From contig JANYEY010000035.1 of assembly GCA_025359685.1 (NCBI GenBank), positions 1 through 52,833 on the forward strand: DNA of 52,833 nucleotides, given 5' to 3'. The position numbers were made by a program, and so were the translations under genes. The DNA comes from Sphingomonadaceae bacterium. GTDB lineage: Bacteria > Pseudomonadota > Alphaproteobacteria > Sphingomonadales > Sphingomonadaceae. The notes under the pieces are model-generated. The model saw nothing but the letters and a program-made list of their open reading frames with translations, was not told the DNA's origin and did no database searches. Shown here piece by piece: positions 25,360 to 33,672 of this stretch (position 1 is its first letter; every line of letters starts with the position of its first letter).

Positions 25360-25375
25360 GTTAACCCGTGTTAAC
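25360..25375. promoter_or_regulatory. Palindrome GTTAAC-N4-GTTAAC, candidate operator of the TetR gene
   Basis: Two copies of the self-complementary GTTAAC are separated by CCGT, making an inverted repeat of 16 bases. It lies between the divergent nucleotidase and TetR genes, about 85 bases before the regulator start. TetR-family proteins usually bind such palindromes to repress themselves and a divergent gene. GCGCG and CGCGC flank it on the two sides. Binding is inferred. Confidence 0.5.
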
Positions 25376-25457
25376 CGCGCAATACAGTTTCTTGAAAGTG
25401 TCGCCGATGCGTTCTATAATGAGCCAGATCAAATTCCCTCCCCAGGAGCAAGGCAGC

Positions 25458-26093
25458 ATGGCGCGCCCTCAAACAGACATCGACAGCGGACGCGACGCGA
25501 TCCTGGAGCTGATGGTCGAATTGATCGAGGAGCGCGGTTCGAGCGCCTTCACCATGACCGAGCTGTCCGGCCGCGCTGGCATGTCGACCGCCAACCTCTA
25601 CCGCTATTTTGAGAGCAAGGAGGCGTTGATCGAAGCAGTGGCGGGATACTGGTTCCGCCCCAAGATCGAAATCATGGAAGAGGTTATTGCCAGCGACCTC
25701 AATCCGCGGCGCAAGATGTACGAATTCTACGCCCGCCGCTTTGCGCGGATGAAGAGCGAATGGGAACGCGACCCGGTTGCCTTCGCCAACTACGTCGAGC
25801 TTGGCAACGAGCACTTCGAACTGGTGCGTTCCTACGTCGACCTGGGCGATCATTATCTGTCGGTGATCATCGGCGAGGCCATGGCCGAAGGTCATTTCGC
25901 CGGGCTGACGATCGACGAGGCGCTAAGCCTGATCAACCAGATGACCAGCGTTTACGTCAACATCGGGGTCATGGGATTGATCATGCCCAAGCTCAACACC
26001 GACAAGCTGGCACGGATCATCGACGCGGTGTTCGACGGGCTGAGCGCGCAAGAGCGCGGCGCGAAAGCGGTTAGCGGGCTGCGCGCCGCCTGA
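25458..26093 (+). CDS. TetR/AcrR-family transcriptional regulator
   Basis: A 211-residue one-component regulator. The N-terminal helix-turn-helix at about residues 30-65 reads TMTELSGRAGMSTANLYRYF, the standard TetR DNA-binding domain. The C-terminal all-helical part binds an unknown ligand. The ATG at 25458 is preceded by AGGAG; in-frame ATGs upstream at 25407 and 25419 would add residues not seen in the family. A PaaI-type thioesterase follows 77 bases downstream, so acyl-CoA or aromatic acid signals are possible ligands. That is inference from context. Confidence 0.88.
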   Translation: MARPQTDIDSGRDAILELMVELIEERGSSAFTMTELSGRAGMSTANLYRYFESKEALIEAVAGYWFRPKIEIMEEVIASDLNPRRKMYEFYARRFARMKSEWERDPVAFANYVELGNEHFELVRSYVDLGDHYLSVIIGEAMAEGHFAGLTIDEALSLINQMTSVYVNIGVMGLIMPKLNTDKLARIIDAVFDGLSAQERGAKAVSGLRAA

Positions 26094-26170
26094 CTATCTG
26101 ACGCCTCCGCGCTTGCCGCGCGCGCCGCTTTCTGCTCTTGCCCGGCCAAACCCGCGCAGGAATCCCGCCC

Positions 26171-26656
26171 ATGTCGCATGACAAACTTTCTCTAGATGAA
26201 GGCGCAGTGCGCCAGCCGGGACTGGCCGCGATCACCACTGGCGACTGGGCCGGATGGTACCATTACGAACCCAGCGACAGGTTCGAGGACCACACCGGAC
26301 CGTTCTATTGTAAGCCTGATGGTGATGGGCCCGATGCGGCCGTCGTCTGCGGTTTCATGCCCGAGGCGAAGAACTGCAATGCTGGCGGTAACGTCCACGG
26401 TGGCGCGGTGATGACCTTTGCCGACTATGCGCTGTTCATGATCGCCGGCGGCATGGACGCCTCGGTCCATGGGGTGACGGTGACCTGCAATGCCGAATTC
26501 GTCGATGGTGCCGAACCGGGCAGACTGCTCACCGCGCGCGGCGAAGTGGTCCGCGCCGGGTTCTCGATGGTCTTCGTACGCGGGATCATCAGCGATGGCG
26601 AGCGGCCGGTGCTGGCCTTTTCGGGGACGATCAAGAAGCTCAAGCCCAAAGGCTAG
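26171..26656 (+). CDS. PaaI-family (hot-dog fold) thioesterase
   Basis: A 161-residue hot-dog-fold protein. The signature NVHGGAVMTFADYALF matches the HGG helix of PaaI/YdiI-type acyl-CoA thioesterases, where the Gly-Gly region forms the CoA and oxyanion site. The following strands (VTVTCNAEFVDGAEPG, then LLTARGEVVRAG) fit the central sheet. It hydrolyses an acyl-CoA or aryl-CoA of unknown identity. The ATG at 26171 has an AGGA ribosome binding site about ten bases upstream. Same strand and close behind the TetR gene, so probably co-transcribed. Confidence 0.85.
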   Translation: MSHDKLSLDEGAVRQPGLAAITTGDWAGWYHYEPSDRFEDHTGPFYCKPDGDGPDAAVVCGFMPEAKNCNAGGNVHGGAVMTFADYALFMIAGGMDASVHGVTVTCNAEFVDGAEPGRLLTARGEVVRAGFSMVFVRGIISDGERPVLAFSGTIKKLKPKG

Positions 26657-26659
26657 GGT

Positions 26660-27193
26660 TTAACCCTTCCATTCGCGTCGTTCTTCACCAGCACGAAGCA
26701 CTTCGTAAGCCAGCTGCAACGCGCGGAACGCCTTGGCGGCATCCTCATCGCCCGGACGAACGTCGGGGTGGACTTCCTTGGCCTTCGCACGCCAGGCCTT
26801 CTTCACATCGTCAAATTCAGCATCGGGACCGAGCCCGAGCAGATCGAGCGCGCGCAATTCGTCGCGGCTGCGGGTGCCGTCGCCCGATGAGGCCCAGCCA
26901 TAATGCGCGCTTTCGTGATAGCCTTCGTGCGTCTGGCGTTCGGCAGCTTCACGCTCGGCAATCTCTTCCGCATCGAGCCCGGCGAAGTAGTCCCACCCCT
27001 GATTGTATTCAGCGGCATGGCGCTGACAGAACATCCACCGGTCAGGATTGTTGGGGCTTTTAGGCGCGGGACAGGTGCCCACATCGTTGCAGCCGTGACG
27101 ATCGCACAGGCGCACGGTGGCCGCCTCGCTCCCGCGGCCATATCCGCCCCAGCGGGGGAACCCCCAACTATCCGATCTACGTGCTCCGGCCAT
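26660..27193 (-). CDS. J-domain-containing protein
   Basis: A protein of about 177 residues. The C-terminal 60 residues form a DnaJ J-domain: LDLLGLGPDAEFDDVKKAW, then the invariant HPD in KEVHPDVRPGDED, then a final helix AFRALQLAYEVLR. J-domains stimulate the ATPase of Hsp70 (DnaK). The N-terminal half has WGFPRWGGYGR and four cysteines (LCDRHGCNDVGTCPAP, WMFCQRHAAEYN) that could bind zinc. It is not DnaJ itself, which lacks this layout. ATG at 27193 is chosen; a TTG at 27244 with a better ribosome binding site would add 17 residues. Confidence 0.82.
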   Translation of the reverse strand: MAGARRSDSWGFPRWGGYGRGSEAATVRLCDRHGCNDVGTCPAPKSPNNPDRWMFCQRHAAEYNQGWDYFAGLDAEEIAEREAAERQTHEGYHESAHYGWASSGDGTRSRDELRALDLLGLGPDAEFDDVKKAWRAKAKEVHPDVRPGDEDAAKAFRALQLAYEVLRAGEERREWKG

Positions 27194-27276
27194 CGCTTCT
27201 CGCGCTACCCGCTTGCCCCCCGGCAGCGCAAGCGCAATGCGCAACTGCCCTTTAGGTCAGTTGCAATTAACTACCC

Positions 27277-27306
27277 TTGCGTTAAGGCGGGATGTGCCCA
27301 TATTGC
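27277..27306 (+). promoter_or_regulatory. Candidate promoter of the 58-residue exported peptide
   Basis: TTGCGT (27277-27282) and TATTGC (27301-27306) are separated by 18 bases and stand 24 bases before the ATG at 27331. The match is moderate. The local sequence is more AT-rich than its surroundings, as promoters here tend to be. Confidence 0.4.
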
Positions 27307-27330
27307 AGTGCAGCATAACGAGGGAATACG

Positions 27331-27507
27331 ATGAGCAAGCAACTTGCCGTGGCAATCAGCTTTTCCGTACTGGCAACCGTCGCGCTGACCCTGTTCGGCG
27401 TCGCGCCAGCGATGGACCTGAACGGCGACGCATCAGGACATAGCGTGATCAGCGTTCAGGCCGCGCCGCTTCCAGCGCTAAGCCAGCTGTTGCCGAGCTT
27501 GTACTGA
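27331..27507 (+). CDS. Small exported or membrane-anchored peptide, 58 aa, unknown function
   Basis: The frame runs from ATG at 27331 to TGA at 27505 and encodes 58 residues beginning MSKQLAVAISFSVLATVALTL. Residues 5-27 form a signal peptide or membrane anchor ending near GVAPA. The remaining 30 residues are rich in Leu, Ala and Ser and end LPALSQLLPSLY, possibly an amphipathic helix. A clear GAGGGA ribosome binding site lies six bases upstream. A candidate promoter is also present, which argues that it is a real gene despite its length. It converges with pal. I do not recognise it. Confidence 0.6.
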   Translation: MSKQLAVAISFSVLATVALTLFGVAPAMDLNGDASGHSVISVQAAPLPALSQLLPSLY

Positions 27508-27515
27508 CCGACGCC

Positions 27516-27530
27516 GCACCCACCGGGTGC
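27516..27530. other. Hairpin between the convergent small peptide gene and pal
   Basis: GCACCC (27516-27521) and GGGTGC (27525-27530) form a 6-bp stem with a 3-base loop, centred in the 30-base gap between two convergent genes. There is no T run on either side. It could slow transcription or protect 3' ends, but it is short and may be coincidental. Confidence 0.3.
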
Positions 27531-27537
27531 GACCAGC

Positions 27538-28062
27538 TCAATCGATCGTAATCGTCACCGCGCGGCGGTTCTTGGCCCAGGCCTCTTCATTCGATTCAAG
27601 TGCCACTGGCTGGTCTTTGCCGAAGGTCTGCGTGGTCAGTCGGCTCGCATCGACTCCCAGGCTAACCAGATAGTTCTTCGCCGCGTTGGCGCGGCGTTCA
27701 CCCAGCGCGAGGTTGTATTCGCGCGTTCCCCGCTCGTCAGTGTGGCCCTGGATGGTGGCGCGCTTGGCCGGATACTTGGCGAGCCAGGCGGCCTGCGCGG
27801 CGAGCGCCTGCTGATCGGCCGCATCGATGTTGTACTGGTCGGTATCGAAATAAACTGTGTCCTGACCCATCAACTGCGCAGCAAAATCGAGCTGGCTGCC
27901 CGGGGTCGGCGCTCCGGTATTGGTGCCCGTGGTATCGGTCGAGACCGAGCCACCTGGATCGGGCGGAAGGACCTTGGGGGCCTTGTGCGAACAGGCGGAC
28001 AGCACCAGCGCGCTGGCAAGAGCGGCGATCAACGCCGAACCTGGGACAGTCTGGGTCTTCAT
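27538..28062 (-). CDS. pal: Peptidoglycan-associated lipoprotein Pal
   Basis: A 174-residue outer-membrane lipoprotein that binds peptidoglycan and TolB and helps keep the envelope together during division. The signal peptide ends in lipobox LVLSAC with C24. The OmpA-like C-terminal domain (about residues 68-172) has VYFDTDQYNI, the peptidoglycan-binding segment GHTDERGTREYNLALGERRANA, and ALESNEEAWAKNRRAV. The ATG at 28062 has a GGAG ribosome binding site; the in-frame ATG at 28095 adds residues before the signal peptide. It is the last gene of the tol-pal operon, 55 bases after tolB. Confidence 0.96.
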   Translation of the reverse strand: MKTQTVPGSALIAALASALVLSACSHKAPKVLPPDPGGSVSTDTTGTNTGAPTPGSQLDFAAQLMGQDTVYFDTDQYNIDAADQQALAAQAAWLAKYPAKRATIQGHTDERGTREYNLALGERRANAAKNYLVSLGVDASRLTTQTFGKDQPVALESNEEAWAKNRRAVTITID

Positions 28063-28117
28063 AAGGGTCTCCTTTGATCGCTTAGCTTCGGGCATTTCGC
28101 CACCGAGTCAACGCAGG

Positions 28118-29488
28118 TCACGGACGAAGCGGTCCCCACGCGGGATCGGCACCGTCGCCCGGCGTAGCGAGCTTGCGTTCGTTCTTGCCGGTGAGGTCGA
28201 CCTGCCACACGCCGGTCTGTCCGGAGTTGCGGGCAGTGCGGAAAAACTGGATCACGCGGCCGTTGGGTGCCCAGGTTGGGGCTTCGTCCTGCCAGCTGTC
28301 GGTCAGGTAATGCATGTTCCCGCCCGAGGGATCCATCACTGCGATGCGGAAATTGCCGGCGACGTGGGTGAAGGCGATCTGATCACCGCGCGGGGACCAT
28401 TCAGGCGTCGCCGCGCGCCCGCCGAAGAAGCTGATCCGCTTCTGATTGCCGCCATCGGCGTCCATCACATAGACCTGCTGGCTGCCCGAACGATCGCTTT
28501 CGAACACGATCCGCTTGCCATCGGGGGAGAAGCTGCCGCCGATGTCGATCCCCGGCGAATTGGTCAGTTTGACCGATGCCCCGCCGCTCGACGGCATCTT
28601 GTAGATGTCGGTGTTGCCGGCAATCGCCATCGAATAGAGGATCGACCGGCCATCGGGTGACCAGCGCGGTGCGAACAGTGGATTGACCGATTGCAGCAGC
28701 AGCTTCTGGCTCTTGCTCGCCAGGTCATAGACGTAGATCCGCGGGCTGCCGTTGAAATATGAGAGATAGAGGATCTTCGAATAATCCGGCGAATAGCGCG
28801 GGGTCAGCGCAGTCGACTGGCCGGTGGTCAGGTAAGTGTGATTGGCTCCGTCCGAATCCATCACCGCCAGCCGCTTCATCCGGTGGCCCTTGGGCCCGGT
28901 TTCGGCGATGTAGGCAATCCGGCTGTCGAAGAACGGGTTCTCGCCTGAGAGCCGAGAATAGGCCAAGTCGGCGCATTTGTGCGCTGCGCGTCGCCATTCG
29001 CCCGGCGGCACGGTCCACCCCGCCTTGGCGAGCTGCTGGCCAAGCGAGACGTCGTAGAGGTAGCACCCGACAGTCAGGTTGCCGTCAGCTTCGGCGCGGA
29101 CATAGCCCTGCAGCAACATGTCGGTGCCGCGGCCCTGCCAGCCGGGGAAATCGGGCGTTTGGATTTGCGCCAGCGCGGGGCGCGGCAGGCTGCCGGGACC
29201 GACCGGCTTGAACAGACCGTTGTTTCTGAGGTCGCCGTAAATGACGCTGGCGAGACTTAAGCCTAGCGCCGAAGTGGTGCCCGCGCTGGTTTGCGTTGCG
29301 ACATCGGCATTGGTGGCGAAAGCGGGAATGGCGATCCTGGCGTCGTTGTCGAGATTTCCGACAACTTCTTCATCGACCTCCTGTCCGGGCGCTGTCTGGC
29401 TAGGCGCGGGGGAGGGTTGTTGTGCGATCAATGCTGCCGGAAGCAAAGCAGCGGCGCAAAATAGAGCAAAAAGCTTTTTCACGGTCAT
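28118..29488 (-). CDS. tolB: Tol-Pal system periplasmic protein TolB
   Basis: A 456-residue periplasmic beta-propeller that links Pal to the TolQRA inner-membrane complex. A signal peptide covers residues 1-22 (LFALFCAAALLPAALIAQQ). An N-terminal alpha/beta domain follows. Then comes a six-bladed WD40-like propeller, seen as repeated SPD/SPxG blades such as FAPRWSPDGRSILYS, SFSPDGKRIVFESD and TPEWSPRGDQIAF. The ATG overlaps the tolA stop by four bases. The 55-base gap to pal has no terminator. Confidence 0.97.
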   Translation of the reverse strand: MTVKKLFALFCAAALLPAALIAQQPSPAPSQTAPGQEVDEEVVGNLDNDARIAIPAFATNADVATQTSAGTTSALGLSLASVIYGDLRNNGLFKPVGPGSLPRPALAQIQTPDFPGWQGRGTDMLLQGYVRAEADGNLTVGCYLYDVSLGQQLAKAGWTVPPGEWRRAAHKCADLAYSRLSGENPFFDSRIAYIAETGPKGHRMKRLAVMDSDGANHTYLTTGQSTALTPRYSPDYSKILYLSYFNGSPRIYVYDLASKSQKLLLQSVNPLFAPRWSPDGRSILYSMAIAGNTDIYKMPSSGGASVKLTNSPGIDIGGSFSPDGKRIVFESDRSGSQQVYVMDADGGNQKRISFFGGRAATPEWSPRGDQIAFTHVAGNFRIAVMDPSGGNMHYLTDSWQDEAPTWAPNGRVIQFFRTARNSGQTGVWQVDLTGKNERKLATPGDGADPAWGPLRP

Positions 29489-30270
29489 TGGTCTCTCTTC
29501 GAAAAGGTCAGCTTGCGCAGCTTCCAGCTATCATAGAATTCAGCCGGGAGTCCGGAGAAGGGCGCAGCAAGTTTGATTGCGCGCACCGCGCAGTCGTGAA
29601 ATGGTCTGACTTGCGGCTGGTTCGAGGCGGTAATACCGGAAATCTCCGGGTCGCTGATCGACATGATTGTTCCATCGCGATTCAAGGTAAATCGCACCAC
29701 TGCGCGCAGGTTTTGAACGTCGAGGCCATTGACAGGGCACGAATTCCATGGCCCGCGCACGCGGCTTCCGATCAATGATGACCACGTGCTGACTTGCTGC
29801 GCAGATGCTTGGGTTGCAGTCGGTGTCTTGGCTTTGCCGTTCGCTGCAGTGCGAGAGACGCCATTGGAGAAAGCGTTGTCAAATGCTGCGGCACCAGCCT
29901 TGGGTGCCGGCTTGGTGGGTAGTCGAGCGGCTTGCACCGGAGGTGACTTGGTGACCGGCTTGGCCGGTTGGGGCACAGCGCTGCGGGTCAACGGTTGCGG
30001 CGGGGCTGGCTCAGGCTTGGCGAGTGGTGTTGGAGGGGGCGGCGCTTCGCCAATCACCGGTCCTTTGTCGGGCGCAGCTTCTTCTGGCTGCACTTGCGGC
30101 GCAGTCGATACCGGCCCGGTATCATCGCTGATCGTCACCGTCATCCGCTCGGGCAGCACGATCGGCGCGGGGGTGCGCGGCCAGACCAGCCAGGCGATCA
30201 CCACAGCGTGGCCCACCAGCGCGAGGGCCAGTCCGAGCGATTCTTCGCGGCGGAGTGCAGTTGCGGCCAT
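29485..30270 (-). CDS. tolA: TolA-like / TonB-like energy-transducing protein
   Basis: A 261-residue protein in the tolA position. It has a short cytoplasmic N-terminus, one membrane segment at about residues 13-30 (ALALVGHAVVIAWLVWP) and a long Pro/Lys/Ala-rich periplasmic linker (about 45-150). A small C-terminal alpha/beta domain ends with PFSGLPAEFYDSWKLRKL. The linker is much shorter than the helical TolA-II of enterobacteria and looks TonB-like, as is usual in alphaproteobacteria. The 3' half is visibly more AT-rich than neighbouring genes. It is coupled to tolB by an ATGA overlap. Confidence 0.88.
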   Translation of the reverse strand: MAATALRREESLGLALALVGHAVVIAWLVWPRTPAPIVLPERMTVTISDDTGPVSTAPQVQPEEAAPDKGPVIGEAPPPPTPLAKPEPAPPQPLTRSAVPQPAKPVTKSPPVQAARLPTKPAPKAGAAAFDNAFSNGVSRTAANGKAKTPTATQASAQQVSTWSSLIGSRVRGPWNSCPVNGLDVQNLRAVVRFTLNRDGTIMSISDPEISGITASNQPQVRPFHDCAVRAIKLAAPFSGLPAEFYDSWKLRKLTFSKRDQ

Positions 30271-30281
30271 TCGCTAACGGG

Positions 30282-30719
<438 letters not shown>

Positions 30720-31424
30720 TTACTGTCCTTCCAGCTCGCGGCTGAGGCTCGCGTGGAAGCGGTCGGCAAAGCGCTGCAGCCGCGCCTCAAGCTGGTCGAC
30801 CCGGTGCGAGAAACGATTGTAGGCGATCACCGCCGGAATGGCCGCAAACAGGCCGATCGCGGTGGCGAACAGCGCCTCGGAAATCCCCGGCGCGACCACC
30901 GCGAGCGACGAATTCTGCTGCTGGCCGATCTGGAAGAATGAATTCATGATCCCCCAGACTGTCCCAAACAGCCCGACGAACGGGGCAACCGCGCCGACCG
31001 TGGCGAGGAAGTTGAGCCGTTCGGCCAGCCGCTCGGCCTCCTGCGCGATGGCGCTGTCCATCGCAGCAGCAAGTCGCTGGCGGGTGCCGTCCTTGTCGAA
31101 GCCTTTGCCCGCAGTCGAACGTCGCCACTCGGCGAGGCCAGCCGCAGCGACGCGCGCCACCGGCACGTCGCCTTTACCGCGCTCGGCCTGGAAGGCGTCG
31201 ATATCTGACGCCTTCCAGAACTCGCGCTCGTAGACATCGCAGCGCTTGCGAATGCCGCCATAGCGCAGGCTGAACGAGGCGATGATCGTCCACACCCAGA
31301 TCGAGGCGAGGATCAGGCCGATCATCACCACCTGCACCACCACATCGGCATCGAGGAACAGCTTCACCGGGTTGAGGTGCGTCGGGGCCGATGTGCCGGC
31401 GGCCAGCAGGGACAAGATCGTCAT
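30720..31424 (-). CDS. tolQ: TolQ, ExbB/MotA-family proton channel subunit
   Basis: A 234-residue inner-membrane protein with three membrane segments, at about residues 20-45, 130-155 and 165-190. The MotA/TolQ/ExbB signature NFLATVGAVAPFVGLFGTVWGI is seen as NFLATVGAVAPF and VGLFGTVWGIMNSF, followed by GISEALFATAIGLFAAIPA. The ATG at 31424 has a GAAGGA ribosome binding site and overlaps the ybgC stop (ATGA). The open frame extends farther upstream but through ybgC. It is the channel partner of TolR. Confidence 0.96.
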   Translation of the reverse strand: MTILSLLAAGTSAPTHLNPVKLFLDADVVVQVVMIGLILASIWVWTIIASFSLRYGGIRKRCDVYEREFWKASDIDAFQAERGKGDVPVARVAAAGLAEWRRSTAGKGFDKDGTRQRLAAAMDSAIAQEAERLAERLNFLATVGAVAPFVGLFGTVWGIMNSFFQIGQQQNSSLAVVAPGISEALFATAIGLFAAIPAVIAYNRFSHRVDQLEARLQRFADRFHASLSRELEGQ

Positions 31425-31879
31425 GGGGTTCCTTCGGGGGTAATCGTGGCAAAGGCCGCGCGCCAGCCATCGGGCATGCGGCGCGGGCGGCCATCGGGGG
31501 CAACGAAGCCGACGCGCAGGTGCGCCTCGGCGAGCAATTTTCCGTCTTCCAGCGTAGCAATCTGGTGCATCCGGCACGAGGCGGTGCCCAATTGGGTGCA
31601 GCGGGTTTCGATCCGCACGCCGTCGTCGAGCCGCGCCGGGCTCAGGTAGCGGATGTGAAGATCGGCCACGGCGAAAGCGCCCTCGCCCGCTTCGTTGACC
31701 GCGCGCTGGTCAATCCCCAGCAGCCGCACAAAGTCCGAGCGCGCGCGTTCGAACCAGCGCAGGTAGTTGGCGTGATAGACCACCCCGGACAAGTCAGTGT
31801 CTTCGAAATAGGCGCGCACCGCGAAACGGTGCACCGGGCCTTCGATCAGACCGCAAGGCGGGGACGGGAATGACGTCAT
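31421..31879 (-). CDS. ybgC: Tol-Pal-associated acyl-CoA thioesterase YbgC
   Basis: A 152-residue hot-dog 4-hydroxybenzoyl-CoA-thioesterase-family enzyme. The catalytic segment EDTDLSGVVYHANYLRWFERAR contains the active aspartate (EDTD) and the HANYLRW motif. YbgC proteins cleave short or medium acyl-CoA and are the conserved first gene of tol-pal operons, perhaps linking phospholipid metabolism to envelope maintenance. The gene heads the operon ybgC-tolQ-tolR-tolA-tolB-pal, all on the minus strand with near-zero spacing. A 51-base gap separates it from the HIT gene. Confidence 0.93.
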   Translation of the reverse strand: MTSFPSPPCGLIEGPVHRFAVRAYFEDTDLSGVVYHANYLRWFERARSDFVRLLGIDQRAVNEAGEGAFAVADLHIRYLSPARLDDGVRIETRCTQLGTASCRMHQIATLEDGKLLAEAHLRVGFVAPDGRPRRMPDGWRAAFATITPEGTP

Positions 31880-31930
31880 GACGGCGGACCCTTAGCAAGC
31901 GCGCGAGTCGCGCGGCAAGCTCTTACGGAT

Positions 31931-32308
31931 TTACCGTGCGAGCATCGGGCCCAATGGGCGTCCGCCGAACAGGTGGACGTGGAGGTGCGGCACTTCCTGG
32001 TGCCCGTTCATTCCGACATTGGCGAGCAGGCGGTAACCCGGCACAACCAGGTCGAGATCACGCGCAACCATGCCTATCGCCCGCACGAACCCGGCGATCT
32101 CCGCCTCGCTCGCCTGTCGCGAGAAGTCGTCCCAGCTGACATAGGCACCCTTGGGGATCGCCAGCACGTGGACCGGTGCCTGCGGGTTGATGTCGTGGAA
32201 AGCCAGCGCCCACTCATCCTCGTAAACCGTGCGGTTCGGGATCTCGCCGCGCAGGATTTTGGCGAAAATGTTCTGGTCGTCGTAGGGCAGGGTCGCGTCG
32301 ATTGGCAT
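31931..32308 (-). CDS. HIT-family (histidine triad) nucleotide-binding protein
   Basis: A 125-residue HINT-type hydrolase. The histidine triad reads HLHVHLFGG at residues 109-117, and the helix FAKILRGEIPNRTVYED is a family hallmark. These enzymes hydrolyse adenosine phosphoramidates or aminoacyl adenylates. The ATG shares one base with the hisE stop (TGATG), so it is the last cistron of the histidine operon. HIT genes following hisE are common in alphaproteobacteria; a link to the histidine pathway is not established. Confidence 0.93.
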   Translation of the reverse strand: MPIDATLPYDDQNIFAKILRGEIPNRTVYEDEWALAFHDINPQAPVHVLAIPKGAYVSWDDFSRQASEAEIAGFVRAIGMVARDLDLVVPGYRLLANVGMNGHQEVPHLHVHLFGGRPLGPMLAR

Positions 32309-32616
32309 CAGCGTGCGGCCTTTTCGGCGATGCCGCTGGTGCCTTCGCGGCGGTCGAGTTCGGCCAAGACTTCGTCCAGCGGCACCCCCTTGGCATCGAG
32401 CAGGACGAGCAGGTGGAACAGCACGTCGGCGGCCTCACCCACCAATTCCTTGCGGCTGCCAGACAGCGCGGCGACCACGGTCTCGATCGCCTCTTCGCCC
32501 AGTTTGCGCGCGATCACCGGCACGCCGCGCTGGTTGAGCTTGGCGACCCAGCTGGTTTCGGGATCAGCGTTACGGCGCGCGGCGATAGTCGCGGCAAGGC
32601 GGGTCAGGGTGTCCAT
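32308..32616 (-). CDS. hisE: Phosphoribosyl-ATP pyrophosphatase
   Basis: A 102-residue MazG-like all-alpha enzyme that performs the second step of histidine synthesis, hydrolysing phosphoribosyl-ATP to phosphoribosyl-AMP. The metal-binding helices are visible in VIARKLGEEAIETVVAAL and KELVGEAADVLFHLLVLL (EExxE and ExxD patterns). The ATG at 32616 (MDTLTRLAATI) matches the normal length of the family; an upstream in-frame ATG at 32652 adds 12 residues. No HisI domain is fused, so hisI must be elsewhere. Coupled to the HIT gene by TGATG. Confidence 0.95.
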   Translation of the reverse strand: MDTLTRLAATIAARRNADPETSWVAKLNQRGVPVIARKLGEEAIETVVAALSGSRKELVGEAADVLFHLLVLLDAKGVPLDEVLAELDRREGTSGIAEKAAR

Positions 32617-32653
32617 GGACCTCGGCATGCGTTGCGCGTGCGCACCGGTCAAG

Positions 32654-32830
32654 TCAGTCTTTGGGCGGCTTCTTCGCGGCGCGGCGGCCGATGATCAGCC
32701 CGGCGAGGCCCATGGCCAGCAGGGTAAGGTCGGTCGGCTCGGGAATCGGCGTGCTGCCGCCTGCCCAGGCGGGGCTGGATGCAGTCAGCGCGATCAGCGC
32801 AATCGAAAGTTGAAATGCCGCCTTGCCCAT
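32654..32830 (-). CDS. Minimal PEP-CTERM sorting-signal protein, 58 aa
   Basis: A 58-residue protein inside the histidine operon. Residues 1-23 are a signal peptide ending SSPAWA. Residues 24-29 (GGSTPI) are the only linker. Then PEPTDLTLLAMGLAGLIIG is a PEP motif with a membrane segment, followed by basic RRAAKK. This is the full PEP-CTERM/exosortase signal, but there is essentially no mature domain. The preferred start is ATG at 32830, although the ribosome binding site is weak; an ATG at 32902 adds 24 residues lacking a signal-peptide-like start. An exosortase should exist elsewhere in the genome. Confidence 0.65.
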   Translation of the reverse strand: MGKAAFQLSIALIALTASSPAWAGGSTPIPEPTDLTLLAMGLAGLIIGRRAAKKPPKD

Positions 32831-32913
32831 CTGGGGCCTGTGCACCGGCGACGGCGGCTGCTGCAACCGAGTCGGCGGCAGCGTCCCACGGTGGGACGTC
32901 ACATTTCAGTAAC

Positions 32914-33672
32914 TTAACTGCGGGCTGGCAGTCCGGCTGCGCGCAGCGCGGCATGCGCCTCGCCGATGGTGTGGGTTCCGAAGTGGAAGATCGACGCGGC
33001 GAGCACCGCGCTGGCGTGGCCTTTGGTCACCCCTTCGACCAAGTGATCGAGCGTGCCGACCCCGCCTGAGGCGACCACCGGAATGGAAACTGCATCGGCG
33101 ATGGTTCGGGTCAGTTCAAGATCGTATCCGGTCTGCGTGCCGTCGCCGTCCATCGAGGTCACCAGCAGTTCCCCCGCGCCCAGCTTCGCCAGCCGCACTG
33201 CGTGTTCGACCGCGTCGATCCCGGTTGCCTGACGCCCGCCGTGAGTGAAGATCTCCCAACCAAACCCCGTCTTGCGGGCATCGACCGAGGCGACCACGCA
33301 CTGGCTGCCCATCTTCTGCGCGATGTCCGCCACCAGTTCGGGCCGCGCCACGGCCGCCGAATTGACCGCAATCTTGTCCGCGCCAGCGAGCAGCAGCGCG
33401 CGGGCATCCTCCACCGAGCGCACCCCGCCGCCCACGGTCAGCGGCATGAAACACACTTCGGCAGTGCGCCGCACCACATCGAGCAGGGTCCCGCGCCCTT
33501 CGTGGCTGGCGCTGATATCGAGGAAGCACAGCTCGTCCGCCCCGGCGGCATCATAGGCCTTCGCGGCATCGACCGGATCGCCCGCGTCCTTGAGATCGAC
33601 GAAATTGACGCCCTTGACCACGCGACCATCGCGCACGTCGAGGCAGGGAATGACGCGGATGCGGACGGTCAT
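32914..33672 (-). CDS. hisF: Imidazole glycerol phosphate synthase, cyclase subunit
   Basis: A 252-residue (beta-alpha)8-barrel. With HisH it forms imidazole glycerol phosphate and AICAR. It starts [21 protein letters not shown], which includes the catalytic aspartate of the first strand. [12 protein letters not shown] and [17 protein letters not shown] are the usual phosphate and second catalytic aspartate regions (D in MDGDGT). The ATG at 33672 overlaps the stop of the upstream small membrane gene by four bases. The frame continues upstream to 33747 but through that gene. Confidence 0.97.
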   Translation of the reverse strand: MTVRIRVIPCLDVRDGRVVKGVNFVDLKDAGDPVDAAKAYDAAGADELCFLDISASHEGRGTLLDVVRRTAEVCFMPLTVGGGVRSVEDARALLLAGADKIAVNSAAVARPELVADIAQKMGSQCVVASVDARKTGFGWEIFTHGGRQATGIDAVEHAVRLAKLGAGELLVTSMDGDGTQTGYDLELTRTIADAVSIPVVASGGVGTLDHLVEGVTKGHASAVLAASIFHFGTHTIGEAHAALRAAGLPARS

